DNA of 64,000 bases from Larix kaempferi (Eukaryota > Streptophyta > Pinopsida > Pinales > Pinaceae). The position numbers and the translations under genes were made by a program. Where the stretch lies: assembly GCA_027924585.1 (NCBI GenBank), contig BSBM01000870.1, positions 4,463,001-4,527,000 of the forward strand, written 5' to 3'. Position 1 is the stretch's first letter; every line of letters starts with the position of its first letter. Shown here piece by piece: positions 9,490 to 20,834 of this stretch. The notes under the pieces were generated by a model. It worked only from the letters and a program-made list of their open reading frames with translations, made no database searches and had not been told where the DNA came from.

Positions 9490-12400
9490 TTGAATGTGTC
9501 CATTGACAGTCTTGAAGATATTTTATGTATCCATTCCAAGAAATTATATCTTCATCCTCAAAAGTCAAAACCTCAGTTGTTGACCAAACCCGAGAAAATG
9601 GGGTAGAGTTATTAATATCACCAACCTGATACAAAAAAAAGCTTACCTTGGTCCCTGAGAGAGACCATCATATGATCTAGAATCCTATGAGCATAACTAC
9701 GAATGCATGGGTCATATCCAATTTGCATTCTTCTACCATTCCCAATTCTCCAAACTAACCATGCCCCTATCACTTCAAAGGTGGATATGAGAGCCCTCCA
9801 CATGGATGATACATTTCTAGAACATTTTTCACTTGTTTGGAATTTCTCTGTGGTGAGAGGGAAAATATATTTATGATAGACTACTTTTCCCCAGAGGCCT
9901 TCACACTTCAAAATTCTCCATGTCCCCTTTGCCACTAAGGCCTTTGCAAAATAGTTAGGGGTTTTTAATCCCCAATCTACAAGTTTTAAGGTAAAGTTAG
10001 TTTATACCATCCTGCCCAGGAATAAGACTTTCCATCTGAGTTTCCCTTCCTTAAAAAATTGTAGCAACCCTTCATGATCTATTCCAATATGCCCATTGGT
10101 ACGTAAGCCAGAGAGATCCAATAAACAAGTATTTCTTCCAAGATTGATTTCAATAATATCATACTTCCTCCATAGGTCAACAACTTATTACACTAGATTT
10201 GAAGTTTATTCTCAATTTTCCCAATCATCCAGGCCCAATTCCTCCTCAAATAGTCATTGGGATTTAGACCAAAACCCAAATATTTGATGACATCTTGTAC
10301 TTCCACTACTTCATAATCAAATATTGAGTTGATCCACTCAATATTCACTTGTTCCATATTCATGTATGATACAATAGATTCCATGTCATTTATAACCAAC
10401 CCTATTGCTTATGTGAAAAGGGCCAATATGTCTTTTTAAGTTTTTAATGTCCTTCCTTCTACCATTTGAGAACAAAAGGATATCATCTACAAAATGTAAT
10501 GAGAGATGCATACATTTCCACCAATCCTAACACCGATGAGTAATCCATTAGATCTTCAATGTGTGATGGCTCTGCTCAAGCCCTCAACCGCTAAAATGAA
10601 GAGAAGGGGATCCAATGGGAATCCTTGTCTCAACCCCTTTCTAGGTCTAAAAAAGGATGAGGTTGATCCATTAATCTATATCATAAAAGAAACAGATTGA
10701 ACATGAGCTAAGATCCAAATGACAAACTGAATCTGAAAACCAACTAGTAGCAAAGGTAGTCTTAAACATAACCAATTTACCCTATCAGAAGCCCTAGAGA
10801 GGTCCACCTTAACAATAACATTAGGTACCTTTTTTAACTTTGTTGAGTGCAAAACCTCTTAAGTTGTACCTATGGCATCATGAATTTGTCTACCCTTCGA
10901 AAAGGAAAATTATTCCTAGGACACTGATATTGAGAGAATGTTCTTCATTATTTTAGCTATAACCTTGGCTATCAATTTATAAATACATTTGCAAAGGGAG
11001 ATTGGCATATAATCCTCCCAACTCTTGGAATTATCAACCTTGGGGATGAGTGCAATTAAGGTTGTGTTAAAAGCTACTAAAATTTTCCCTTTAAGTCTAG
11101 ATTCCTCAATGACAACCAACAAGTCCTTTTCAAATAGGTCCATGAAACCAATGAAAAATTCCACTAGCAAACCATCTCGGCCATGACTCTTATCTCTCTG
11201 TAAGGAATGGATTGCTTCTTTAAGTTCTTCAAGGGATACTTCCTGCATAGGCTCTTCATTTGTGCCTCATTCACAAAGGAAGGACAATCAACAATTAATC
11301 TCATTATCTGACCAATTGAAGCCCCAACATATTCTTTATAAAGATTGATGAAATGACTAACTCCAACCTTGGCTAGATTCCTAAAACCCATCAGTTGACT
11401 TGCATCTTCCTTCTCTAATTCCCACAAAGTATTAGTGTGCTTCTCGTGCTTAGCAAAGTTATCAAAATATTTGGTATTATCATCCCCCTTCTGAATCCAT
11501 ATTGCTCTACTTTTAAGTCTCTGAGTAGCTTCATTTTCATCCAAAATTTTGGTTCTCCTAACATCCAGAAGTTACCACATGTCTCTTTTAATCGAATGTT
11601 AAAAATCCTTCTTGATAGATTTCATTGAAGTGATCCAAAGAGTCTTCTATTATTCTGAGTTCTTGATGGTGCCTTTTCCTTCTATCAGCAACCTAGGTAA
11701 TGGATATGTCCTTGACCCTTTTAATATTATTAAGGAACCATATACCTACATATACATCATTGTTATCATCATACGGAGACCATGGACTTTTGAACAAACC
11801 CTTAAATTCATCATTATCCAACCAAGTAGAATTAAACTTGAAAGAGCTTGGGGGCTTGCCCATATCCAACACTGCCTCCAGGAAGATAGGGAAGTGATCA
11901 AAATCCCCTCCCTCTCTTACCCATTGTCTAAGACTTACGACAATGTTCATGGTGCCTTCATGTATAAGGAATCTATCTAACCTCTTTGTTATTCCATCCT
12001 GACCAATTCTCTTATTCCTCCAAGTTGGTCTTAATTTGACTGGGATGATATCAAACAAAGAATTCTCATCTAGTCTCCTTAGAAAATAATCTGTCAATGA
12101 ATCCTTATGGGCATTTGGGCCTCAAATTTTTCCTTCTCCCAAGGAAAAATTTAGATCACCTCCAATAATCATTCTATCCCTTGCCAACGTCCAAGACCTC
12201 AACAGTTTTTCCTAGTATATGACTCTCTGTTGATAAGGACCATAAATGTTAATAACAATAAAAGCCTTCCCAAGCTCTCTTAAAAAAAGAATTGTACAAA
12301 GTCCTAAAGAAATGACCCAACTATTAGTGCAAAGATGTAAACTGGTATTCCATCCCGTAATGAGTCCCCCAGATCTACCAGTTACATCTAAATTAGCAAA

Positions 12401-12568
12401 ATCCCAACCCTGCAATAATAACTTAAGATCCTTCAGAATAGTGTCACCATTAGCTAAAGTTTCATGTACAAGAATAGCAAATGGATGCTTTGATGAAACC
12501 AATCTCTTAAGTGCCAGCTTTTTAGAGGGAATCCCTAACCCTCTACAATTTAGAGACATCAAAAGCAT
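9490..12568 (-). pseudogene. LINE ORF2: endonuclease, reverse transcriptase, post-RT region
   Basis: This encodes the remains of a plant L1-type ORF2. The N-terminus (12212-12568) begins MSLNCRGLG and is an AP-type endonuclease/exonuclease/phosphatase domain, continued at 11693-12097 (TWRNKR...RLDRFLIHE and DFDHFPI). A linker (11164-11544) with RSRAIWIQKGDDNTKYF-type sequence leads to reverse transcriptase from 11248 downward: SLQRDKSHGRDGLLVEFF, LIPKV, then KGLRQGFPLDPLLFILAVEGL near 10560-10640 and the catalytic FVDDILLF at about 10475-10496. A C-terminal RT and thumb part (10193-10399) and a post-RT segment (9490-9935) follow. Multiple stops and frameshifts are present. The reading ends abruptly at the x-y repeat, and the zinc finger is missing. 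Confidence 0.85.
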
Positions 12569-12569
12569 T

Positions 12570-14520
12570 AGGGAAACTTATGGTAGAGATGACTCATTCT
12601 AAGAGTCCCTTTAATTGTTTTATGACAACTAGCCCTAACGTCTCTCATGGCCTGATCTTGAGTAGAGGCCATTACATACTTCTTTCCTTGTAGCATTGGG
12701 GAAACAACTAATGAGTCCTGAAGGATACATCCCCTCATTCCTAAGCCCTTTTTAAACTTAGATAGGGTTCGAGGTCTGAGTAAATACCTGGAAACACCTG
12801 GCGTTAAAGGAATTTTTTCACCAGAGGGAGTTACTGGATGAATAGACTGAGACTTCAAAACATTAGAACTATCAAAACTGTCAACACCATCTGAATAAAT
12901 AGTATACATGGACGAACTATGAACATTTTTAACATTTACAGTAATGCCAGAATACTATTTTCCACCATTTGTAACTAAAGGAGATAAAGGCTTCATAAAA
13001 AAAGGCATAGAAATATCTCGAGGATTGTGGGAAAATCCCTGACCTCTCCTTGATATATGCACAGGCTTTTTCTTAAAACCATCCTTTAGTAACATCTTAA
13101 AAAACAGTGAAAATTCCACCAATGGTTCAGAAGAGGAAGCACAACCACTTCGAGGGCTCAAATATTTTTCCTTAGCACCCATCGAAGTTAACTTATCCCT
13201 CAATGGATAACCCATCTGCACACTCTTCCCATCGACCGAAATAAATGATTCTAGATGATCATCTAAAACCATATTCTCCAAAAGATCGTCCAGACATACC
13301 TTTCTAGCTTCCCATTCATTTGTGTGAAGGGCAGGGATATGAGACCACACTCGATTGAGGGACGAAGAATAAACCAAGTTATGCTCTAACCTACTGGAGG
13401 TCATCCCCAAAAAACTAGATGATAAAGGTGAGCTCATGGGTGTAGAATTTTTGAAGAGAGAATAACCCACTCTCTCCCTCCCGACAATCATAGGAGATCC
13501 CAAACCCTTGCATTCTCTTGCAAAAACCAATTGGGAATGATCCACTGCCTCATGATAAGGTCCCTCCTGAAAAATGAGTTTGGCACATCTAGAGTAACAA
13601 AAAAGGGAGCTGACCCACCCACCAAAGAGAAACAAGAAGGCAAAAAAACCTTGCCAACCTTACAAGGTTTACGGAATTGTGAGGAGAGAATAGACTTCTT
13701 ATTCCCGATAGATGACAATTCATAATTATCCAAAACAAGATAAATAGGCTGAAAACTAGTCATACCTTTCACACAAGAAGCTGATGTTGTGAGCCCTTCG
13801 TTATCCTTCAAGATAGGTGCATCTAAGTCCTTATACATAAAAACCCCATCTACAATTTCCATGTTCTCTAAGGATGTTGCGTCATGTGAGACTCTTAATT
13901 CCTCCTCCATTTCTGGTAGTAATTTCTTTCCAGGAGTAATCTTCATGGCATTCTCATTGATATCTATTATATTCTACACACCTTTAGACCTTGTCTCCAA
14001 ACCCACCATCGCATCATGACCTTCCATCCCAGCTTCGAGAGTCTTGGATACGTTTGTACCTCTTTTTTTCTCTAGATGGCCTTCCTAAAAGGAGGAGGGA
14101 ATTTAAGGACAAGGTGGCTAAGTGAATGATACCTATTGCACCTAAACAAAATACCTGTATAGTCAAGTATATGGGTGAAAGATATATGTCCCATTGAGAT
14201 ATCCATGGCCACCGACAATCCTTCCATTAAATACAACTCCACAAGTATTTTAGAAATTGTCATAATACTCGAGGTCTGAAAGCTAAAATCCATCGTAAGA
14301 TATTTACCCAAGAGGGATCCAACCCTATTAAAAATATTCACCATCGAAAGGTCTGGCAATAAACTAGGAATTTTAACCCACAGCACTTGCTTAAAATCCT
14401 TATCCCGCTTCGCATTGATGAAGGGAGTCCATTTCTATAACTTTAAAGTAGTTGTTTCCCGAAACCAAAATCCATCCGAGAGAGTCATCACGTCCACTTC
14501 TTTCCTTAGAATAACCCCAA
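12570..14520 (-). pseudogene. LINE ORF1 (nucleic-acid-binding protein)
   Basis: Upstream of ORF2 on the same strand, this is the ORF1 of the same LINE. The frame at 14072-14386 has the pattern LWVKIPSLLPDLS, RVGSLLGKYLTMD, ISKILVELYLMEG, and a Cys in FRCNRYHS. It matches the DUF4283-type RNA-binding domain and the start of the zinc-knuckle segment of plant LINE ORF1 proteins. A few residues upstream, FINAKRDKDFKQV fits the same domain. The rest (12568-13946) is a low-conservation, Ser- and Lys-rich tail in three frames, as is usual for ORF1 C-termini. Frameshifts near 13950 and 13560 and several stops break it. Confidence 0.65.
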
Positions 14521-15224
14521 CAAACTATGTGCCAACTGATAACATATAGGTTGATAACCTAGGATCTCACCCTAATTTTTTGACACATAAGTTTTGAACG
14601 TGGCCATCTGCATACTACGTCCACCGAATTGTCTTGTCTCCACTCTTGTTTCATGAGACTTCCCTCAATAAACACAAGGAGAGCCTTGGGAAATATCCCT
14701 CGAGCGGTGAACCCATCAAAAAACCAAAAGAGGTCCAAGTTGTAGTTAAACATAAGGATAAAGGAAAATATCATTAAAGTCCCTTAGATCATCAAGTATT
14801 GTGCCAAGAATGATGGGATACTCCTGTCAGAACCTTAAACATGACCTAAAATCAAGGAGCAATAACACCAGAAAAAACATGAACCCTATGTCTGAACCTA
14901 GAAAAGAAACTCGACCATAAATCCTCTGCCTACTAGGGATAAAATGAAGGCATCCTCATACTACCTAAATGATCCCAAACCCCTAAACTCCTAGTAGACC
15001 AAGTTCACAAAACCACCATTAGAAAACGGTTGAAAACTCTTCCTAGACTCTTTGACGAAATGATCCGTACTAAATTCAACTCCGATGCATATGAAAATCC
15101 ATAGACTTTGGCCAAGCGGGATATGAAGGTTCCTATGAACAAGGATATGTATTTCAGGGGTGATAAATGAATTCATAGTGAGATAATAATTTTACGAAGG
15201 TTCCTAGAACAAGGATATATATCT

Positions 15225-16002
15225 GATACCAATACGCTCCAGGATCTATCTTCACATAAATTGATAGCAATTCCATAGCACTTCAATCTTTATATTAAGC
15301 TTGCAGCATCACATTACAGACTCATGTGTGGATCGGCTTCAGAGGGTGAAGCTCATCACCACATACACCAACTCAGACAGAGTGCCTAGACACAATGTCA
15401 CTGGCCCATTTACCGTTCAGAACCTCGCAGAGCGATGAACTTACTTGGAGGCTTCCTGGGGATCCAGTGATATGCCTACTAGCACACCTTACAGACTCGA
15501 CATTTTTACAGAAGTCGAACCTTGGTCTTTTGATGCTGTATTATACCACGAGAGCAATCAACAGAGCATACAACCTTCGGCTCTAGACAAACTCTCTATG
15601 ACTCGCAGAGCTTCCAACTACTGGAGCAGCTCGGTTCTAGACTCCTAAGTTGCAGAGCTCTTAACTAGCTCAATGCACTGGACTCGAATGCATAAATGAA
15701 CTCCGGGACCTTTCTTTTATAGCACTCTAGCAGGTCATTTGGTTACCAAGAAAAGGCACTAAGCAGTCAAAAGGGGGGAATCCGGGGTAATGGTGGGACC
15801 GCACCATTATTATCTCGTCGCTTAAAGGCAGTGCCATATGGGGACCCGGACCGACAGATAAGACAAGTGGCCGACAGCTATGGCCTGCCATAAAGCATTA
15901 AAAGATTCGGGGAACAACATCCCAACAAATACAACTATGGAGCTACTGTTACCGACCCACCACGGCTTCAATTATTGAAAGGAGAAAAATAAATATTTAC
16001 AT
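15225..16002 (-). promoter_or_regulatory. Caulimovirid intergenic region: TATA box, leader, primer-binding site
   Basis: After the last viral codon, the minus strand shows a non-coding region with TATAAAAG at 15721-15714, placed like a caulimovirid pregenomic promoter. About 450 nt of leader follow, then TGGTATC at 15231-15225, where the viral sequence stops. TGGTATCAGAGC is the site that pairs with initiator tRNA-Met; here the next three bases (AGA) are supplied by, or shared with, the flanking repeat. Promoter function is inferred from position and motif only. Confidence 0.6.
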
Positions 16003-17043
16003 TTAGTCATCACTCGATCTGCATACGCAGAACAGTTCCGGATTACCCGGAGGGCCTACTGGCTGGACGCGACAAGCGCAATCAAAATCCTCTGAATAGA
16101 GGTATTTTTCCAACTCTCGTTGTTCAAGGAGAGAGTTGACATCTTGAGAATCATCGGGCAAAGCGACATCTTTTTTGTACTTAGGAGGAGGGTATAACCA
16201 TGTGCTGAAGCATTGTTCAATATCCGATCCATGCAGGACTTCATTCCTTTCGCCAATAAATTCACTAGCAAACATAGACTCAACCTGCAAGTCCAAAGGC
16301 AGAGTTCGCTGGTGTATTTTTGTATCAAGACGGTTCCCTTTACTGTCACGTTTGATGTATTTTTGGGTGACGTGAACCGTATGTTCTAGCGGAGTATAAC
16401 AGCCACCATGATGCCGTAATAAAAACTTAAACCAAAGGTTATTTTTATCCGCTACCTGCATATCAGCTTCCATGTGCAATATAAAATTTGCACGACGATC
16501 GATCCAATCAAGTCTGGGGTAGAATTTATCCAAAAGGATTTCGGTCCAACTAGACCACTTCTTATTTCTGAGATTACCAGGGTCAGCACAAATGACTATT
16601 AAGGTTTACTCTCTGCAGAATTGCAGGATAAGGTTGTAACTGGTCCAGGTCAGGTTTCCCTCACCAATGTCTACATACCATACCGGACCGTCTTTTTCAT
16701 CGTTGCAGTCAACCCACAACTCTCTGCATCTTATGAGCTTCTCCTGAGCTTGGGAGAATCCTCGGAAGGCCCAGCGTTCCAAAATATGCAACTTGCAGGG
16801 ATTCATTTGGATCTGCTTTATCAGAGTCAAACTGAGATATTTCTCAGTTGCATGTCTGTCTGCATAGTCAAGCAATTCTCTTCTGTCATTGGGGGACAAA
16901 CTGTCATCCCAAGGCTTCATAAACAAGGCATTCCGGGGCTCGAACCTAACATAGTCAGGCTCCGTACCTTCTGTTGGTGCTGGGCCTTTGACCTTATCTT
17001 CTTTCGAACCTGAAGAGCTCTGACCAACATAAAACATTTTCAA
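16003..17043 (-). pseudogene. Unknown C-terminal region of the caulimovirid ORF
   Basis: Downstream of RNase H and in the same frame, about 345 codons remain open apart from one stop at 16606-16608. It ends at 16003-16005. I do not recognise the domain. It is Trp- and Asp-rich, with blocks such as WVDCNDEKDGPVWYVDIGEG and RANFILHMEADMQ. It ends with a cysteine-rich tail (CACR and CVCR) that could bind a metal. The first in-frame ATG is at 17037. It may be a separate ORF following RNase H or the tail of one polyprotein split by the stop at 17059. Confidence 0.6.
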
Positions 17044-17058
17044 ATTGACTGCTTCTTT

Positions 17059-18627
17059 TTATGACTGCACAGTCTCACGAGTAAGCATGTCAGCAAGACA
17101 ATTAGGATAACCTAGCTTATAAATAATTTCATAATCAAAATTTGAAAGCCAGATAAACCATTTGAGAATTCGGCTACTATTTTTAGCCATCAAGTTTTCA
17201 TTCTTAAAGATCCCTGGCATAATCTTTAAATCAATTCTAATGATAAACTTAACAGGCTTTAAAAACAGAATGAAATGATTAACCGTTTTCTTCACAGCCA
17301 AAATCTCTTTATGACTACTCGGATAGTTAAGCTCAGCAGTTTTGAAGGAACCAGATCCGTAGCCACATATATTTTCTCTGCCATCAATCTTTTCCAAAAG
17401 AACACCACCCCAGGTAGTGTTTGAAGCATCTGTCTCAATTATTAATTGACCAGTACCCTGTGGCAGATGAAGGGCTGGTAATTCTTTAACTTTGGCCTTT
17501 ATTGTTTGGACCGCCAAAGTCATCTCATTCGACCAAACAACAAGATTTTTTTTCAGACATTGTTGCAGACAGTGGATGTCTGTTGCTTGTCCTCTGTAGA
17601 AGGGCCTTATGTAATTCAGACTTCCCATAAATCTTTGAAGCTGTGTCTTATCCAAAATTTTATCTGGAAAGTGTTCAAAGGAGTGAAACACATGTTACTG
17701 CAAAACAACTTGTCCTTTTTTAATATGAAAACCTAGGAAATCCATTTCTGTCTTTCCTATTTCCATTTTTGATTCTGACAGGACCAAACCATGTTTAAAA
17801 ACAAGATCATAGAAAAACTGAAGATGCTTAAGATGATCTTGAAGACTCTTTGAGCATATTAAAATATCATCAATAAAGACAACAAGCCACAGGATATCTC
17901 TGAAGATGTCTTCCATCCTTTTCTGAAACTCAGATGGAGCATTATTAATTATGAAAGGCAAAACCTTCCACTGATATTGTCTGTGAGGGACAACAAAGGT
18001 TGTTTTGAAGCGATCCTTTGCTTCGATCCCGATTTGGTAGAACCCAGATTTAAGATCGAACTTGCTAAACACAGTGCAACCTACAATTTTTTGCAGCAAG
18101 CTAGATTTATCAGGCAGAGGGTATCTAACCTTTTGTAAGACAACATTGAGAGGTTTAAAGTTGACCACCAGGCGAGGCTTTCCTCTCTTCTGTTCTGAGT
18201 GTTTGTTTACAACAAACGCTCTGCATGCCCATGGGCTCTTAGATGGCTCGATCAAGCCTTTTTGCAATAGCTCCTGAATTTCCTTTGAACAGAATTCCCT
18301 TTCTGAGGGACTCATCAATCGAGCTGAAGCTTTCATAGGATTTATCTTTTGAAGTGGGTCGAAGGGCAGAGAAACAAAATATTTCTCTTGAGTCCAGAAT
18401 GCATTGGGACTCTCCGAACAACAATCTTTTTTAATTTTTTATTTTATTGCTGCCAAGGCTTTATCTCCATGAACTTCTGCATAAGCTATGCAGCAATCAA
18501 TTTTATTTAAATTAACTGACATGACAGAACTGACTGACTCAACTGGAATGGGTTTACACTTATTTATAAGACTAAAACTTAAAGGCAGCTGAACTGACTT
18601 TCCCAAGACTGTACAAGAGAAAACCAT
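17059..18627 (-). pseudogene. Caulimovirid reverse transcriptase and RNase H
   Basis: Reverse transcriptase occupies about 17700-18336. Visible motifs are KPRLVVNFKPLN, FSKFDLKSGFYQIGI, the catalytic box FIDDILIC near 17862-17880, and MDFLGFHI. RNase H follows at 17059-17691 with IIETDASNTTWGGVL, a SHKEILAVK block and RIDLK, so the acidic catalytic positions are recognisable. Stops interrupt at 18439-18441, 17695-17697 and 17059-17061, all without a change of frame. The type, with EPSKSPWACRAFVV and QYQWKVLPF-like blocks, is that of Caulimoviridae such as petuviruses and the endogenous florendo- and gymnendovirus groups. The exact genus needs a tree. Confidence 0.9.
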
Positions 18628-18660
18628 TTTATTTGTATCAACAGAAAAGGGACTCGCTTT

Positions 18661-19497
18661 CTATAGAAACTCTGAACCTAATACACAGTCTTCCTTTAAG
18701 ACATCTAATCTAAACAAAGATAAATCACTCTTGACACCGGAAAGCTGTACAGGAAAATGCTTAACCTTACCAGACAAAGACACATGAGAACCTTCAATGG
18801 CAGAGCCAAACTCTCGACTCTTTTCCCAATAAAATTGCGGAATGGCATTTCCTTTTGCAAGGTTAAACTGACAACCATAATCAATTAAACATTGCATAGA
18901 ATAAGCTTTGAACTCAGGTGGACAAAACTGTAAAGAAATAAACAATTTGGGACCAGATAGAGCACCTAACAGATTAGTACTCCGAGACTGCGGAGACTGT
19001 GGAGGAGTTGAAGAAGGTGAATCTTCCTTATTTTCAGGATTGAAAGAGCCTCTTTCAATTTGTTTGGATAATTCCTCATCTGAGGATTGATCTTTCTCAA
19101 GGGCCAAAGCAGATAACATATTTTTCAAATCATCTATTTCTTTGATCATCATTTTAAGCTTATCTTGCTTTTCTCTAAGCTGGAGCCTTAAAAGCTTTTC
19201 TTTGTCTCTTCTATGGGATTTCCTATCCTCATGGCTAGCTGGATAATTGTGATAGATTTCGGCAGGGTTATAATAGGCAGACATAGTGGAAGAGGAGATG
19301 GGCTTTTTACCTTTGTCAGGTTTCATTGTCTCTAGCTGTTTTTGCAGTATGGTCTTTTCTTCTCTTAATTCTGTTCTCTCATGATGTCTGTACGCTGGAA
19401 TTATAGACAATCGAAGATCAATGTCAGCAATCTATTTTTCTAGCTGATGGGAAGACGATTTAGAAGGCGACCGAGAAAACATGTACAAAGAGAAATC
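18661..19497 (-). pseudogene. Caulimovirid polyprotein, coiled-coil and protease part
   Basis: The frame enters from the truncated left (viral 5') end near 19497. A stop lies at 19432-19434, and the frame is then open to a stop at 18661-18663. Around 19060-19340 is a charged, heptad-like region rich in Glu, Lys and Leu (predicted coiled coil). A Ser/Pro-rich linker follows near 18960-19030. A retropepsin-like segment near 18870-18890 has CLIDYGCQFN, where Asp-Tyr-Gly stands in place of the usual Asp-Thr/Ser-Gly. This probably inactivates or weakens the enzyme, unless Tyr is native to this lineage. No zinc knuckle was seen. It is in the same frame as everything downstream to 16003. Confidence 0.7.
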
Positions 19498-19654
19498 AAA
19501 ATCATAGTAAGATAATATTTTACATATCAAATTAAAACCAAGGCTTTGCATGGGTCTCAATATTGCTCCATGTTTAATAGACTCATGAGTTCGCACCTTG
19601 GATAAGAAGGTATGCATGATTTAAGTTCTTTATCATCATGGCTTAGTTGTTTTC

Positions 19655-20260
19655 TGTTGATGTATATGTAACTTCAGAATGTATTTCATCTATGTATTTC
19701 ATATATATTTATTGTACCCTTATTAGAGATGTGTTATTCCTCTATAAGGAAGTGTCGTCATGTGGATTGACAAGTGTTGCAAGTGTGTGTACTTGCCGAT
19801 GGGTTATTAGACCACCATATGTGGGGTCGGCCCTGAAATATATATTATATTGTGGATGTATCTAGATAGACAAGTCGGCCCCATAGTGTAACTGGGCAAA
19901 CAGGTTAACTATAAATAGAGATCGGGAGATCTCTATTTGGATCATTTCGGTAAGTCACACTTATCTCACTCAGAAAGTGGCGCACTAGTGAGGAGGAGGA
20001 TCATCTGCTCTAGGAGACTATCTCAAGTGTATTTTGGTTGTAATTTGGTTGAGCCATTGCTCTCTCTATCTCTGAGGAAGTTGTGGGGTTTTTCACCTTA
20101 GGGTTTTCCCCACGGAAACTCTGTGTCTCTTGTCTCTCATACTTTTGATTCTTGTGATGCTTGTCATACTTATTGTGATTGTTAGGCATTGATATACTGT
20201 ATATGTTATTCTCTTAGTAAAGATCCAAGAGTATTGTGAATTAATGCTCAAAATTTAACA
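19655..20260 (+). repeat. 5' LTR of Copia element 1
   Basis: 606 bp, TG...CA ends. Its U3 region contains GGTTATTAGACCACC and GGGGTCGGCCC, motifs shared with the LTR at 61731. A TATAAATAG box lies at 19910-19918. The sequence matches the 3' LTR except at 10 sites. Confidence 0.95.
19913..19938 (+). promoter_or_regulatory. Perfect 11-bp palindrome on the TATA box (Copia 1, 5' LTR)
   Basis: AAATAGAGATC pairs perfectly with GATCTCTATTT across a 4-base loop GGGA. The left arm begins inside the TATAAATAG box. The identical palindrome is in the 3' LTR. Confidence 0.75.
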
Positions 20261-20272
20261 TGGTATCAGAGC
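20261..20272 (+). other. Primer-binding site, initiator tRNA-Met
   Basis: TGGTATCAGAGC lies immediately after the 5' LTR and is complementary to the 3' end of plant initiator tRNA-Met, the usual primer of copia elements. About 560 bp of non-coding leader follow before the gag start near 20835. Confidence 0.95.
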
Positions 20273-20834
20273 TAACCTGAGAAGAAGACATTTTGTAGTG
20301 ACGAAAACTTGAGTTTCTTGTTGATTGGGTTTCTCTCCACAGATTTTGGAAAAGCAGCATAGTAGATTGACTCTACTCATCAAGGAGAATCTATTTGTCC
20401 AATTAGAATTGAATTCTGAGCATTTTCAGATTTGGCCCTAAAAATTAGGGATTCCACAAAAATAGGAATTTATGGAATCTGAAGACATAGCTAGAAGCTC
20501 CTTGCAAAAATAGAAGTTTAGAGCTTTGGATCGAGATTTTTGGCTGGGTATATCTCCGGGAAACTCAAACCCTAATTCAGGGCTCTCCCCAATGAACGCA
20601 GGAGGACAAAAAGGAAAATCTAAAGGGTAAAACTTTGCTAATCTCAAATTCTGAATGCACCAGGCTGATCATCTCATCAAGGCGCATCTTTCTATCCTTT
20701 TAGAAAGTTGAAATTCACATTTTGAATTTTTAGGGATTTTTCGACAAACCCTAATCCGGGACTAGATCCAGTTTTCAGCATTTCAAGTGGTAAGACCTAA
20801 ATCTTTTCTATTTCCATTTGAAGTACTCTTTAAG

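Larger units (their letters stand above)
15225..19501 (-). mobile_element. Endogenous caulimovirid fragment (4.28 kb)
   Basis: This is a partial, integrated copy of a plant pararetrovirus (Caulimoviridae). On the minus strand it holds, in order: part of a coiled-coil region, an aspartic-protease region, reverse transcriptase, RNase H, a further C-terminal region, then a non-coding stretch with a TATA box and a terminus at TGGTATC, the start of the tRNA-Met primer site. No LTR, integrase or target-site duplication is present. The N-terminal part, which in related viruses includes movement protein, is missing. Copy A of the host repeat (near 8941-8960) preserves the unoccupied site. Domain order and the RT/RNase H sequence type support caulimovirid rather than Ty3/gypsy; a Ty3-like element lacking integrase is a less likely alternative. 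Confidence 0.85.

Noticed and set aside
19432-19617. Minus-strand ORF at the viral 5' junction as a gene
   Set aside because: It crosses from host repeat into viral sequence and is open only by chance.
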